From Bacillaceae bacterium UBA7792 (lineage in GTDB: Bacteria; Bacillota; Bacilli; Bacillales; Cytobacillaceae): a stretch of DNA of 11,726 nucleotides. Position 1 is the stretch's first letter, and the number at the start of each line of letters is the position of its first letter. Of this stretch, positions 1 through 6,111 are shown in pieces. Location: NCBI GenBank assembly GCA_002480735.1, contig DLCS01000054.1, positions 1 through 11,726 of the forward strand, given 5' to 3'. The notes below the pieces were generated by a model, which saw nothing but the letters and a program-made list of their open reading frames with translations, was not told the DNA's origin and did not search any database. The position numbers and the translations under genes are program-made.

Positions 1-717
1 GTTATCGCGACGACCTTTTCAGTCGTTTCGATTACTTTTTCGATTGCGATTATTTCTTATCTCAACTTATCTCAATACTTTGTTCCATATTATTTAACGA
101 TCCTCTTTATTGGTCTAGTTGCTGCACTTATTATGCCAAGAATCCCGCCATTGTCACGCAAACCTGACACGGGCTATGAAAATGTAGAGTTAAAGGCTGA
201 GACACCGATTCCGGCAGGTATCACACCAGCTAAATGGGGGCTGCAAAAGGCTCTTACAAAAGCTCGAAATAGTTCAGGTGTAGCCGGTACGGTAAAAGAA
301 GGGTTTCAAAATGTGCTAGACATGTGGCTAGGCGTTCTTCCAGCCGTGATAACAATTGGAACGGTGGCACTTATTATTGCAGATTACACACCGTTCTTTG
401 CGATTCTTGGAAAACCATTTGAACCAATTCTTGCTCTTTTGCAGATTCCAGAGGCTGCTTCTGCCGCACAAACGATGGTCGTTGGCTTTGCGGACATGTT
501 CCTTCCGGCGGTGATTGGAAGTGGAATCGAGAGCGAGCTGACACGCTTTGTAATTGCATGTATTTCCGTAACACAGCTCATTTATATGTCCGAGCTTGGG
601 GGACTCTTACTTGGCTCAAAGCTTCCGCTAAATATTAAGGATTTAATCCTGATTTTCCTTATTCGGACACTAATCACATTGCCGATAGCAGCTGTTGTCG
701 GTCATATATTATTCTGA
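1..717 (+). CDS. YjiH-like nucleoside-recognition (Gate) domain membrane protein, 5' end outside window
   Basis: The reading frame is open from base 1 and ends with TGA at 715-717, giving 238 C-terminal residues; the internal ATG at 133 is not the start because the hydrophobic coding frame continues upstream of it. The visible part has alternating hydrophobic segments: a pair before the ATG at 133, a polar cytoplasmic stretch, then helices around LPAVITIGTVALIIADY, the region after PEAASAAQTMVVGFADMF, and a C-terminal run ending in AAVVGHILF. The FADMFLPAVIG and MSELGGLLLGSKLPL stretches resemble the YjiH/COG3314 group of Gate-domain membrane proteins, from memory. Members are presumed inner-membrane transporters or transport-associated proteins, but no substrate is established. 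Its function here is inferred only from family resemblance. It is followed directly by its own terminator, so it is the last gene of its transcript. Confidence 0.7.
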   Translation, partial: VIATTFSVVSITFSIAIISYLNLSQYFVPYYLTILFIGLVAALIMPRIPPLSRKPDTGYENVELKAETPIPAGITPAKWGLQKALTKARNSSGVAGTVKEGFQNVLDMWLGVLPAVITIGTVALIIADYTPFFAILGKPFEPILALLQIPEAASAAQTMVVGFADMFLPAVIGSGIESELTRFVIACISVTQLIYMSELGGLLLGSKLPLNIKDLILIFLIRTLITLPIAAVVGHILF

Positions 718-719
718 TT

Positions 720-758
720 AAGACTTGCCCTTATTTCATGAGGGCCGGTCTTTTTTTT
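720..758 (+). terminator. Rho-independent terminator of the YjiH-like gene
   Basis: Outer arms AAGAC (720-724) and GTCTT (748-752) and inner arms GCCCT (727-731) and AGGGC (741-745) form a stem with a small internal mismatch and a nine-base loop. A run of eight T (751-758) follows. It begins two bases after the stop codon of the upstream gene. Confidence 0.92.
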
Positions 759-778
759 GCAAAAGTGGTTTTCTAGCC

Positions 779-841
779 AAAATTGAATAAAAAGTAAAAG
801 GCAGAAATGTTGATTTAACAACGTTTCTGCCTTTCAATTTT
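779..841 (-). terminator. Long bulged hairpin, probable terminator of the leftward lipoprotein gene
   Basis: Positions 797-812 pair with 819-834 over 16 base pairs with one G-U wobble, leaving a six-base loop (ATTTAA). An outer pair of arms, AAAATTG (779-785) and CAATTTT (835-841), extends the dyad, with an 11-base bulge (786-796) on the left side. Read leftward, the 16-bp stem is followed by a T-rich tail (TTTTACTTTTTATTC), which fits a terminator for the lipoprotein gene ending at 933. Read rightward the tail is weaker. It could act in both directions, or be a dispersed palindromic element. Confidence 0.65.
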
Positions 842-932
842 ATATGATTTTACTCCAAAAAGGACTTAATAGACAGCCCCTTTTGTATATAATCATCTTA
901 AAAATTCAGTTTATCCGTAAAGTAGCTGCTTC

Positions 933-1439
933 TCAATCGGTTGTTCCGGGATCAAAGTTTTCGGATAACTCGATATTATGTTCTTCCGCTAGTTTTTCAA
1001 TCCCATGATCAAAATCTCTAAGTAATTTTCTTGCTTCATCCAGCATGGTGTTCGCTTCCTCAATCATTCCCCGATCTTGTTCCTCAAGAGCGCTGATAAT
1101 TTTATTGAAGGCATTGTACTGGAGATTGGCCCCCTCAATATAAATTTCATGAACACCCCTAACCTCATCTGTTTTCAAACGAATCGCTTCAAGTTTATCA
1201 GTAAATTGTTGGTAGGTCGGAATCACATCAAGTGAAAGCACATCATATAGATCAAGATCGGATGTATAATTGGCGCCTGTGGCACTTTCATAAGCGGCAA
1301 TGGCGTCCTCCTCCAAATTCGTAATAGCTGGAAGTTCTTCATTTAAGTAGACCAGCAATTCCTCTTGCACCGGATCCGCAAAGCATCCCGAAAGAAACAG
1401 TGTGAACAAAAGAACAGGGAAAATTATTAACTTTTTCAA
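933..1439 (-). CDS. Small lipoprotein of unknown function
   Basis: The product is an exported, lipid-anchored protein of 168 residues. The start chosen is TTG at 1439-1437: GGAGG (1451-1447 on the minus strand) lies seven bases upstream, and translation from here begins with a textbook lipoprotein signal, two lysines, a hydrophobic core at about residues 4-16 and the lipobox L16-S17-G18-C19. The longer in-frame ATG at 1628 would put the signal peptide in mid-protein and overlap the divergent gene, so it is rejected. The mature part is acidic and predicted mostly helical, with an amphipathic, possibly coiled segment at about residues 110-155 (ALEEQDRGMIEEANTMLDEA). I do not recognise a named family. 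It is transcribed divergently from the ABC operon and converges on the YjiH-like gene. A role at the cell envelope is inferred from the signal alone. Confidence 0.83.
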   Translation of the reverse strand: MKKLIIFPVLLFTLFLSGCFADPVQEELLVYLNEELPAITNLEEDAIAAYESATGANYTSDLDLYDVLSLDVIPTYQQFTDKLEAIRLKTDEVRGVHEIYIEGANLQYNAFNKIISALEEQDRGMIEEANTMLDEARKLLRDFDHGIEKLAEEHNIELSENFDPGTTD

Positions 1440-1446
1440 TGCTCCA

Positions 1447-1451
1447 CCTCC
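1447..1451 (-). promoter_or_regulatory. Ribosome binding site that fixes the TTG start of the lipoprotein gene
   Basis: On the minus strand GGAGG is followed by seven bases and then TTG (1439-1437). No comparable site precedes the upstream ATG at 1628, which supports the TTG start and the lipoprotein signal reading. Confidence 0.8.
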
Positions 1452-1531
1452 ATTGATCTTAATGTATGAAGGGGATAAGCCAATTGTTTCATGACAAATG
1501 GATGACAAAGGCCCCTGTTGAAAATGTGGGG

Positions 1532-1560
1532 TTGCAAGAATATATAGAGTATTATATAGT
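1532..1560 (+). promoter_or_regulatory. Sigma-A-type promoter of the five-gene ABC operon
   Basis: TTGCAA (1532-1537, four of six consensus) is separated by 17 bases from TATAGT (1555-1560, five of six). Transcription would start near 1567, leaving a leader of about 44 bases before the ATG at 1611. Three TATATAG repeats overlap the -10 region and the predicted start site, where a repressor would act. Confidence 0.65.
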
Positions 1561-1575
1561 GTATATATAGATATA
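1541..1575 (+). repeat. Three phased TATATAG direct repeats over the operon promoter
   Basis: TATATAGAGTAT (1541-1552), TATATAGTGTAT (1553-1564) and TATATAGATATA (1564-1575) start 12 and 11 bases apart, close to one helical turn. The first two differ at one position. They cover the -10 box and predicted start site. They may be an operator for the operon's own GntR protein or simply an AT-rich promoter. I see no clear inverted repeat of the kind GntR dimers usually bind. Confidence 0.5.
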
Positions 1576-1610
1576 AACAGTATAACAGTTAGAAGGAGCT
1601 GACTCGCAGA

Positions 1611-2336
1611 ATGAACACTTGGAAACAAGCGTCTTCACTTGCTTGGTTTGAATTAAGGAAATCAAAAATGAGCTTGTTGTACTTTGCCATTATGTTGCTG
1701 GCGTCAACCATCCTATTTGTATCCATGCTGTCAAGTTATTTACAGAAGAGCTTTGTAGGAATGGATGTATTTTTCCTTATTGCCTTTGGGTTTTCTCCTG
1801 TTTGGATGAAGCCAAAGGAATTTCAGTATCAGAAGATTGATGAGAGGACCTGGGGGTCTCCGCTGTTTATCACCTTGAGCCAGCTACCTATCAAAAAGGA
1901 AGTGCTGGCGGGCAGTCGATTTATCGTTTATTTTACCTATGCCATTCCCTTTCAAATTCTTCTGCTCATTTCCTTATATGTATTTTCTAGTGACATACGG
2001 GTAACCATGTCACCAGCAGCCTATTTCATTTTTTCTGTCATTTGGATGGCATATGGTATTTGTGTTGGTGGAGCATTTCCTGCAGTGGATGCTGGGGATC
2101 ATATTACATTACAAAAATCGATTGTGCAGGCAATCCTTCTTTTCTTTGCCTTGATGATTATGTTAGTTATTTTTCATATAGCTTTCGGTTTTGGGCTTGT
2201 TGCTTGGACGATCATTCTTGCAAAAGAGTGGCCGCTTGTTTCTACGGTAGTTTCTATTATCACCGCAATCATAGGATACCGCTATTATGTGAATTATGCC
2301 TATAAAAAAATGGCAAAAATAGATTATTTAAAATAA
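1611..2336 (+). CDS. ABC-2-like membrane protein, probable permease subunit
   Basis: A 241-residue integral membrane protein with about six hydrophobic helices, near residues 22-42, 51-66, 104-126, 137-156, 172-202 (probably two) and 208-226. The stretch LSQLPIKKEVLAGSRF (89-104) before the third helix resembles the cytoplasmic coupling segment of ABC-2 exporter permeases. AGAAGGAG (1591-1598) lies 12 bases before the ATG, a slightly long spacing, and no better start is seen. It is the first gene of the operon and sits 19 bases before the GntR gene. Its likely partner is the ATPase at 2751-3614, as in Ytr-type transporters where small six-helix permeases pair with YtrB-like ATPases. This pairing is inference, and the substrate is unknown. 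Confidence 0.7.
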   Translation: MNTWKQASSLAWFELRKSKMSLLYFAIMLLASTILFVSMLSSYLQKSFVGMDVFFLIAFGFSPVWMKPKEFQYQKIDERTWGSPLFITLSQLPIKKEVLAGSRFIVYFTYAIPFQILLLISLYVFSSDIRVTMSPAAYFIFSVIWMAYGICVGGAFPAVDAGDHITLQKSIVQAILLFFALMIMLVIFHIAFGFGLVAWTIILAKEWPLVSTVVSIITAIIGYRYYVNYAYKKMAKIDYLK

Positions 2337-2355
2337 TGCTGATGGAGGGGTCCAA

Positions 2356-2754
2356 ATGGAACTTCCGATTCGATTGTCAAAGGAATCACGGGAGCCGATA
2401 TATCATCAAATTGAAGGGCAAATTAAGGCGCTAATCGCTAGTGGACAACTGCAAGCAGGCTCCCCTTTGCCTTCCATCCGGGCACTATCCAAGGATTTGG
2501 AGGTAAGCGTCATCACAACAAGACGTGCCTATCAAGATCTTGAATATCAAGGCTTTATTGAAACGATACAAGGAAAAGGCACGTTTGTTGCGGAAGTGGA
2601 TAAGAAAAGAAAGGACCGCGTGAAAATGGAGACAGTCTTGGGTGCGATAGAAAAGGCGGTAGAAACAGCCCTCAGGCATGACTATACAATAGAGGAAGTT
2701 GAACAGGTATTTCAGCAGGTTATGATCCGGTTAAAGAGGGAGGACGGACAATGA
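2356..2754 (+). CDS. YtrA-type GntR transcriptional regulator
   Basis: A 132-residue DNA-binding repressor of the short GntR class. Residues 10-80 form the winged helix-turn-helix: EPIYHQIEGQIKALIASG helix, the typical LPSIRALSKDLEVSVITTRRAY recognition region (38-59), then the wing IETIQGKGTFVAE (68-80). Only about 50 residues follow, too few for a FadR or UTRA ligand domain and the right size for the YtrA subfamily's dimerisation helices. GGAGG (2344-2348) lies seven bases before the ATG. Its stop overlaps the next gene's start in ATGA. YtrA-type regulators usually repress the ABC operon that contains them and respond to envelope stress or cell-wall antibiotics. Here that is inference from context, with the repeats at 1541-1575 as the most obvious candidate target. 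Confidence 0.9.
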   Translation: MELPIRLSKESREPIYHQIEGQIKALIASGQLQAGSPLPSIRALSKDLEVSVITTRRAYQDLEYQGFIETIQGKGTFVAEVDKKRKDRVKMETVLGAIEKAVETALRHDYTIEEVEQVFQQVMIRLKREDGQ

Positions 2755-3614
2755 AAAGGGGAGTTGAAGTCAAAGGACTACTCAAACAAATTGACCACTT
2801 TGAGATAGGACCGGTAGATCTTGATTTTGAGCCAGGAACCATTACTGCTCTTGTAGGGAAAAATGGGGCAGGGAAAAGCACGTTTGCCAAGCTATTGATG
2901 AATCTAGCGAAACGTGATCGAGGCGAAATATTTTTAGAGGGGCAACCCGTTTCTAGCTCAAGCGAGGAATGGAAAACAAAGATTGCGTATCAGCCCCAGG
3001 TCCTTTTAGGCTGTAATGCATTTAATGGCTGTGAATTAAAAAAACTGATTTCAAGCTTATATCCAACCTGGGATGAGGAGTTATTTATTCGTCTTGTGGA
3101 AGTTTTTAAGATCCCGCTCGATAAACCATATGGGAGCCTGTCCCCAGGGGTGCAGCAGCAATTGAATTTTGTGTTATCACTACCAAGAGATACGGATATT
3201 CTCCTCTTGGATGAACCGACGGCACATATGGATATTCATAGCAAGCAATTGGTTCAGGATGAGCTTGCCACTTGGATGGAGCGTGGGGAGAAGACGATGA
3301 TTCTTGTCAGCCATCAGGTTGAAGATATTCGCAAGCTTGCTGATTTTATTGTTGTATTTCAAGAGGGGAAAATCCTCGCTCATGCAGCGAAGGATGGGCT
3401 CACTCAGAATTATAAGCGCTATTGGCTTGAGCTTGAGATGACTGATGCAGTTCCCGGGGAAATTGCACGGAAAAATGGGAGGATTATCGTCACGAATCAA
3501 TCTGTGAAAACCGAGCAATTTTTCCTTGAAAAAGGGATCAGATGGACAGACTCAAGAAGGTTAGAATTAGAAGAGATTATTTCAATGATGATAGGGAGTA
3601 GAGAGGGAGTGTAG
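2751..3614 (+). CDS. ABC transporter ATP-binding protein (YtrB-like)
   Basis: A 287-residue cytoplasmic ATPase that would drive an ABC-2 exporter. Visible motifs are Walker A GKNGAGKST (36-44), Q-loop YQPQ (80-83), signature LSPGVQQQ (130-137), Walker B DILLLDEP (149-156) and the switch histidine in ILVSHQ (H188). The signature departs from LSGGQ (Pro and Val at the third and fifth positions) and the D-loop reads AHMD rather than SALD, both also seen in YtrB-like ATPases. The YPTWDEE segment (104-110) is also typical of that group. A C-terminal region of about 70 residues extends past the ATPase core. GGGAGG (2738-2743) sits seven bases before the ATG, which overlaps the GntR stop by four bases, so the two are probably translationally coupled. 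The small membrane protein at 1611-2336 is the likely partner. Confidence 0.88.
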   Translation: MKRGVEVKGLLKQIDHFEIGPVDLDFEPGTITALVGKNGAGKSTFAKLLMNLAKRDRGEIFLEGQPVSSSSEEWKTKIAYQPQVLLGCNAFNGCELKKLISSLYPTWDEELFIRLVEVFKIPLDKPYGSLSPGVQQQLNFVLSLPRDTDILLLDEPTAHMDIHSKQLVQDELATWMERGEKTMILVSHQVEDIRKLADFIVVFQEGKILAHAAKDGLTQNYKRYWLELEMTDAVPGEIARKNGRIIVTNQSVKTEQFFLEKGIRWTDSRRLELEEIISMMIGSREGV

Positions 3615-3616
3615 GA

Positions 3617-4549
3617 ATGGGTGAAGCGATTTTAACCGTTGAAGGCCTTGGCAAGTCCTTCAAAAACAAACAGATTATTAAGAACATCTCCTTTCATGTG
3701 AAAAAAGGAGAAATTATGGCTATCCTTGGTCCCAATGGGGCGGGAAAGTCGACGACGATTAGAAATATCATGGGCATCATGTATCCAGATGAAGGGAGCA
3801 TTACGTTTCATTCGTCAAAAGGAGTACCCCGTCACAAAATCGGGTATCTGCCGGAGGAAAGGGGCCTGTACAAAGGGGTTAAAATTATGGATATTCTCCT
3901 CTATTTTGCCGAGCTGAAGGATTATCCACTTGAAAAAGCAAGGAAGCGTGCACTTGAGTATCTCGAGAAATTTGATTTAAAGGGCAAGGAAAAGGTGACC
4001 ATTGAAGAATTATCAAAGGGAATGGCACAGAAGGTTCAATTTATCTCATCGATTATTCATGAGCCAGAGCTGCTTATTTTGGATGAACCCTTTTCAGGTC
4101 TTGACCCAGTTAGTCAGGAGCTATTTAAGAAGGAAATCAAGGATCTAGCTAACAAGGGCACTGCCATTCTATTATCCTCTCATCAAATGAATCTAGTAGA
4201 AGAGTTATGTGATCGATTATTCATGATTCATCAAGGGCAGAAGATTATTTACGGAACGATGGATGAAGTGAAAAAGGAATATGCGAATTTTAAGTGTACG
4301 ATTAAAGGAAGTAATGATTTAAGTAGACTTGAACAGATTGCCATGGTTGAACGAGTGGAGCAGGACGGCGATCAATCGATTCTTTATTTAACAGGCGATG
4401 TTGTTATTCCCCAGTGGTTAAAGCAACTGCCAGAGGGGCTTCAAATTGAGGAACTATCGATAGACCGCACCTCTCTCCACGAAATTTTTATCGGGATTGC
4501 GACAGGAAAAAACATGTTGATGAAGGAGAATGAATTATATGCGAAATAG
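3617..4549 (+). CDS. ABC transporter ATP-binding protein (YhaQ/NatA-like)
   Basis: A 310-residue ATPase of the NatA/YhaQ kind. Walker A is GPNGAGKST (38-46), signature LSKGM (132-136), Walker B LLILDEP (152-158) followed by a good D-loop SGLD (160-163), and switch histidine H189 in LLSSHQ. The Q-loop region reads GYLPEERGLY (76-85) with glutamate where glutamine is usual, a known trait of this branch. Residues from about 225 to 295 form an extra C-terminal domain resembling DUF4162, found in YhaQ-type proteins. The start lies two bases after the preceding stop, with AGAGGGAG seven bases upstream, and its 3' end overlaps the permease gene. It almost certainly energises that permease. Sodium or drug export is known for relatives, but the substrate here is undetermined. 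Confidence 0.88.
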   Translation: MGEAILTVEGLGKSFKNKQIIKNISFHVKKGEIMAILGPNGAGKSTTIRNIMGIMYPDEGSITFHSSKGVPRHKIGYLPEERGLYKGVKIMDILLYFAELKDYPLEKARKRALEYLEKFDLKGKEKVTIEELSKGMAQKVQFISSIIHEPELLILDEPFSGLDPVSQELFKKEIKDLANKGTAILLSSHQMNLVEELCDRLFMIHQGQKIIYGTMDEVKKEYANFKCTIKGSNDLSRLEQIAMVERVEQDGDQSILYLTGDVVIPQWLKQLPEGLQIEELSIDRTSLHEIFIGIATGKNMLMKENELYAK

Positions 4550-5762
4550 TTTGAAGGTTGCGAAATGGGAAATGAAGAAGAATATGAAGAATAAATCTTT
4601 TATCATTTCACTCTTTTTAACACCGATTCTATTCTTAGTATTTGCGACTCTACCTTCATTGCTAGAAAAATTTGATAGTGAACCAGAGCCGCCAACTGTT
4701 TATATCTTTGATGATCTTCACGTGTGGAATGAGATGGAAAAGCTACCACAGCTGAAAGAGCTAGCGTGGAATGTGAAGGCGACAGAGGAGGAAAATCCTA
4801 GCTTTCTTGAAGGAAAAGAGAATGTGGCATATATTTCTTTAACTGAACAATCATTAAACGACGGAAAAATCCCTGTCTATATTAGTGAAGATGTGGACGG
4901 TGATTTTGTTCATGAAACAAGGTTCCTTGAGGAGCCATTGCGTCAGCTGCAGCTTACCCGCCTTGATTTATCAGAGGAAGAGATAAGTTTGATTGCAAAA
5001 GGAGTGGTCATGGAAGAGGCGGAAATTCCCCATCCAGAATCTAGCCAGAAAGGGGATGTAGAAGGAGAAAGCGACCCATTCAAACGTTTAGTCCCTGGTG
5101 CATTTGCCGGCGTCATTCTTTTTTCGATTGTCATTACAGGAATGATGATCTTCCAAAGCGCCTCCCAGGAAAAGAAGGAAAAGGTAGCTGAAATTGTCCT
5201 CTCATCGTTGACACCAGAAGAGCTTATGAATGGGAAAATTATTGGTTATTTCGGTCTAGGGATTGTCCAGGTGTTTGTGTGGCTGTTGTTCGCCATTCCG
5301 ATCATCATGTGGCGCTTTGATTTCCCGGTGATGGAGTATCTTCTTGTCCCTGAGACTCTATTGTTGCTCCTGATTGCCATTGCAGGTTATCTTCTATTTG
5401 CGGCGATTTTTGTGGGGATTGGCGCAACAGTAGAAGACATGACGGCCACGAGTAATTTTCAGGGAATGGTCATGATGCTACCGTTTTTACCAGCTGCCAT
5501 CATCGGACCGGTCATCGCCGATCCGAGCGGTATGATTGCAAAGATTGCATCTTATTTTCCAATTACCTCGCCGGCCATATTACTTGTTCGACTTTCTGCC
5601 TTAGATGAATGGCCATGGATGGAAATTATCATTTCCCTTGTTGTTCTTGCCCTTAGCATCTGGTTATTTATGAAGCTGGCCGGGAAAATATTTAAGACAG
5701 GTATTTTGATGTACGGCAAAAATGCAACTCCACAGGAAATATGGAAGTGGCTGCGGCAGTAG
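4539..5762 (+). CDS. ABC-2 permease (YhaP/NatB-like)
   Basis: A 407-residue membrane protein forming the channel part of an ABC exporter. The ATG at 4539 is preferred to the one at 4530: AAGGAG (4523-4528) is ten bases from the former but only one from the latter. One helix at about residues 19-42 is followed by a large, mostly polar extracytoplasmic domain (about 45-183) and then roughly five helices: 184-206, 234-258, 268-297, 309-327 and 360-380. The cytoplasmic stretch EKKEKVAEIVLSSLTPEELM (211-230) between the second and third helices is the family hallmark of NatB/YhaP permeases. It overlaps the ATPase gene by 11 bases, consistent with a two-component exporter. It is the last gene of the operon, and the terminator begins 39 bases downstream. 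Confidence 0.87.
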   Translation: MRNSLKVAKWEMKKNMKNKSFIISLFLTPILFLVFATLPSLLEKFDSEPEPPTVYIFDDLHVWNEMEKLPQLKELAWNVKATEEENPSFLEGKENVAYISLTEQSLNDGKIPVYISEDVDGDFVHETRFLEEPLRQLQLTRLDLSEEEISLIAKGVVMEEAEIPHPESSQKGDVEGESDPFKRLVPGAFAGVILFSIVITGMMIFQSASQEKKEKVAEIVLSSLTPEELMNGKIIGYFGLGIVQVFVWLLFAIPIIMWRFDFPVMEYLLVPETLLLLLIAIAGYLLFAAIFVGIGATVEDMTATSNFQGMVMMLPFLPAAIIGPVIADPSGMIAKIASYFPITSPAILLVRLSALDEWPWMEIIISLVVLALSIWLFMKLAGKIFKTGILMYGKNATPQEIWKWLRQ

Positions 5763-5797
5763 CTGATAGAGATTTTTGTAAAGACAGGATAATTAAT

Positions 5798-5865
5798 ACT
5801 TGCACTTAGAATGGTTCGGTTCTAAGTGCTTTTTTATTTTTGTATGGCTGAGAACTTGCACTTAG
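5798..5865 (+). repeat. Direct repeat ACTTGCACTTAG, two copies
   Basis: The same 12 bases occur at 5798-5809 and 5854-5865. The first copy contains the left arm of the operon terminator. Related GCACT(T/C)A words recur at 5941 (GCACTCAGAA) and 5979 (GCACTTA). The cluster could be debris of a duplicated terminator. Confidence 0.55.
5802..5841 (+). terminator. Rho-independent terminator of the ABC operon
   Basis: GCACTTAGAA (5802-5811) and TTCTAAGTGC (5820-5829) form a perfect ten-base-pair stem with an eight-base loop, followed by TTTTTTATTTTT (5830-5841). It lies 39 bases after the permease stop and insulates the CRISPR locus from the operon. Confidence 0.95.
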
Positions 5866-5937
5866 TAAAATCACCTGGGTATGAGGACAGCTTGGTTGGG
5901 AAAGATGTAAATAAATGGCTATTCATAGAGCTGCATA

Positions 5938-5966
5938 AAAGCACTCAGAATTATTTTGAGTGTTTT
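5938..5966. other. Second terminator-like hairpin upstream of cas9
   Basis: Positions 5938-5950 pair with 5954-5966 (13 base pairs, two G-U wobbles, a three-base loop). The left arm contains GCACTCAGAA, nine of ten identical to the left arm of the operon terminator. The T tail on the plus strand is only four bases within the stem, and on the minus strand TTTTA, so it could be a weak bidirectional terminator or a relic. Confidence 0.5.
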
Positions 5967-6035
5967 CATGACTATGATGCACTTATTTTTAGAACAGGAC
6001 CCCATATACGATTTGTTCTAAATATTTCAATTTTA

Positions 6036-6047
6036 TGGTAATATAGT
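6036..6047 (+). promoter_or_regulatory. Candidate -10 region of a cas9 promoter (weak)
   Basis: TGG followed by TAATAT (6039-6044), overlapping TATAGT (6042-6047), lies about 65 bases before the GTG start. The ATGGTA core resembles the extended -10 of the CRISPR leader (ATGGTATAAT at 11691-11700). No good -35 box is seen at the right distance, so this is only a candidate. Confidence 0.3.
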
Positions 6048-6095
6048 CATATATAACTTCTAAGTTCCTGCTTCAAATGTTATGCAAGATATAAA

Positions 6096-6102
6096 AGAGG
6101 AG
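6096..6102 (+). promoter_or_regulatory. Ribosome binding site that fixes the GTG start of cas9
   Basis: AGAGGAG lies nine bases before GTG (6112-6114). The upstream in-frame ATG at 6082 has no ribosome binding site and would place this purine-rich motif inside the coding region. The GTG start also puts the RuvC-I aspartate at residue 8, close to D10 in SaCas9. Confidence 0.75.
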
Positions 6103-6111
6103 TGGGTAGTA

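Larger units (their letters stand above)
5763..6111. other. Intergenic spacer between the ABC operon and cas9
   Basis: This 349-base gap holds the operon terminator (5802-5841), a second terminator-like hairpin (5938-5966), a 12-base direct repeat, a weak candidate cas9 promoter and the cas9 ribosome binding site. I see no supported gene in it: the 71-codon open frame at 5826-6041 starts in the terminator's T-run and lacks a ribosome binding site. I found no sequence complementary to the CRISPR repeat here, so the tracrRNA is not on this side of cas9. Confidence 0.7.

Noticed and set aside
1480..1500. TGAAAC on the minus strand upstream of the lipoprotein gene as an ECF sigma -35
   Set aside because: No CGTA- or CGTC-like -10 occurs at 16-17 bases.
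1558..1563. AGTGTA as half of a known YtrA operator
   Set aside because: A matching TACACT arm is absent downstream, and my memory of the consensus is not secure enough to claim it.
1440..1628. Longer 231-residue version of the leftward lipoprotein
   Set aside because: It would bury a complete lipoprotein signal in mid-protein and overlap the divergent gene. The TTG at 1439 has a strong ribosome binding site.
3180..3518. Minus-strand open frame inside the first ABC ATPase, and similar antisense frames elsewhere
   Set aside because: They lie wholly within well-supported genes, have no ribosome binding sites and resemble no protein family.
4530..4538. ATG at 4530 as the permease start
   Set aside because: The AAGGAG site ends one base before it, too close for initiation. 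ATG 4539 is at a workable ten-base distance.
5826..6041. A 71-codon open frame upstream of cas9
   Set aside because: It starts in the T-run of the operon terminator, has no ribosome binding site at 5826 or at the inner ATG 5844, contains a hairpin, and shows no recognisable domain.
6082..6111. Upstream ATG as the cas9 start, adding ten residues
   Set aside because: No ribosome binding site precedes it, while AGAGGAG is well placed for GTG at 6112, which also gives a family-like N-terminus.
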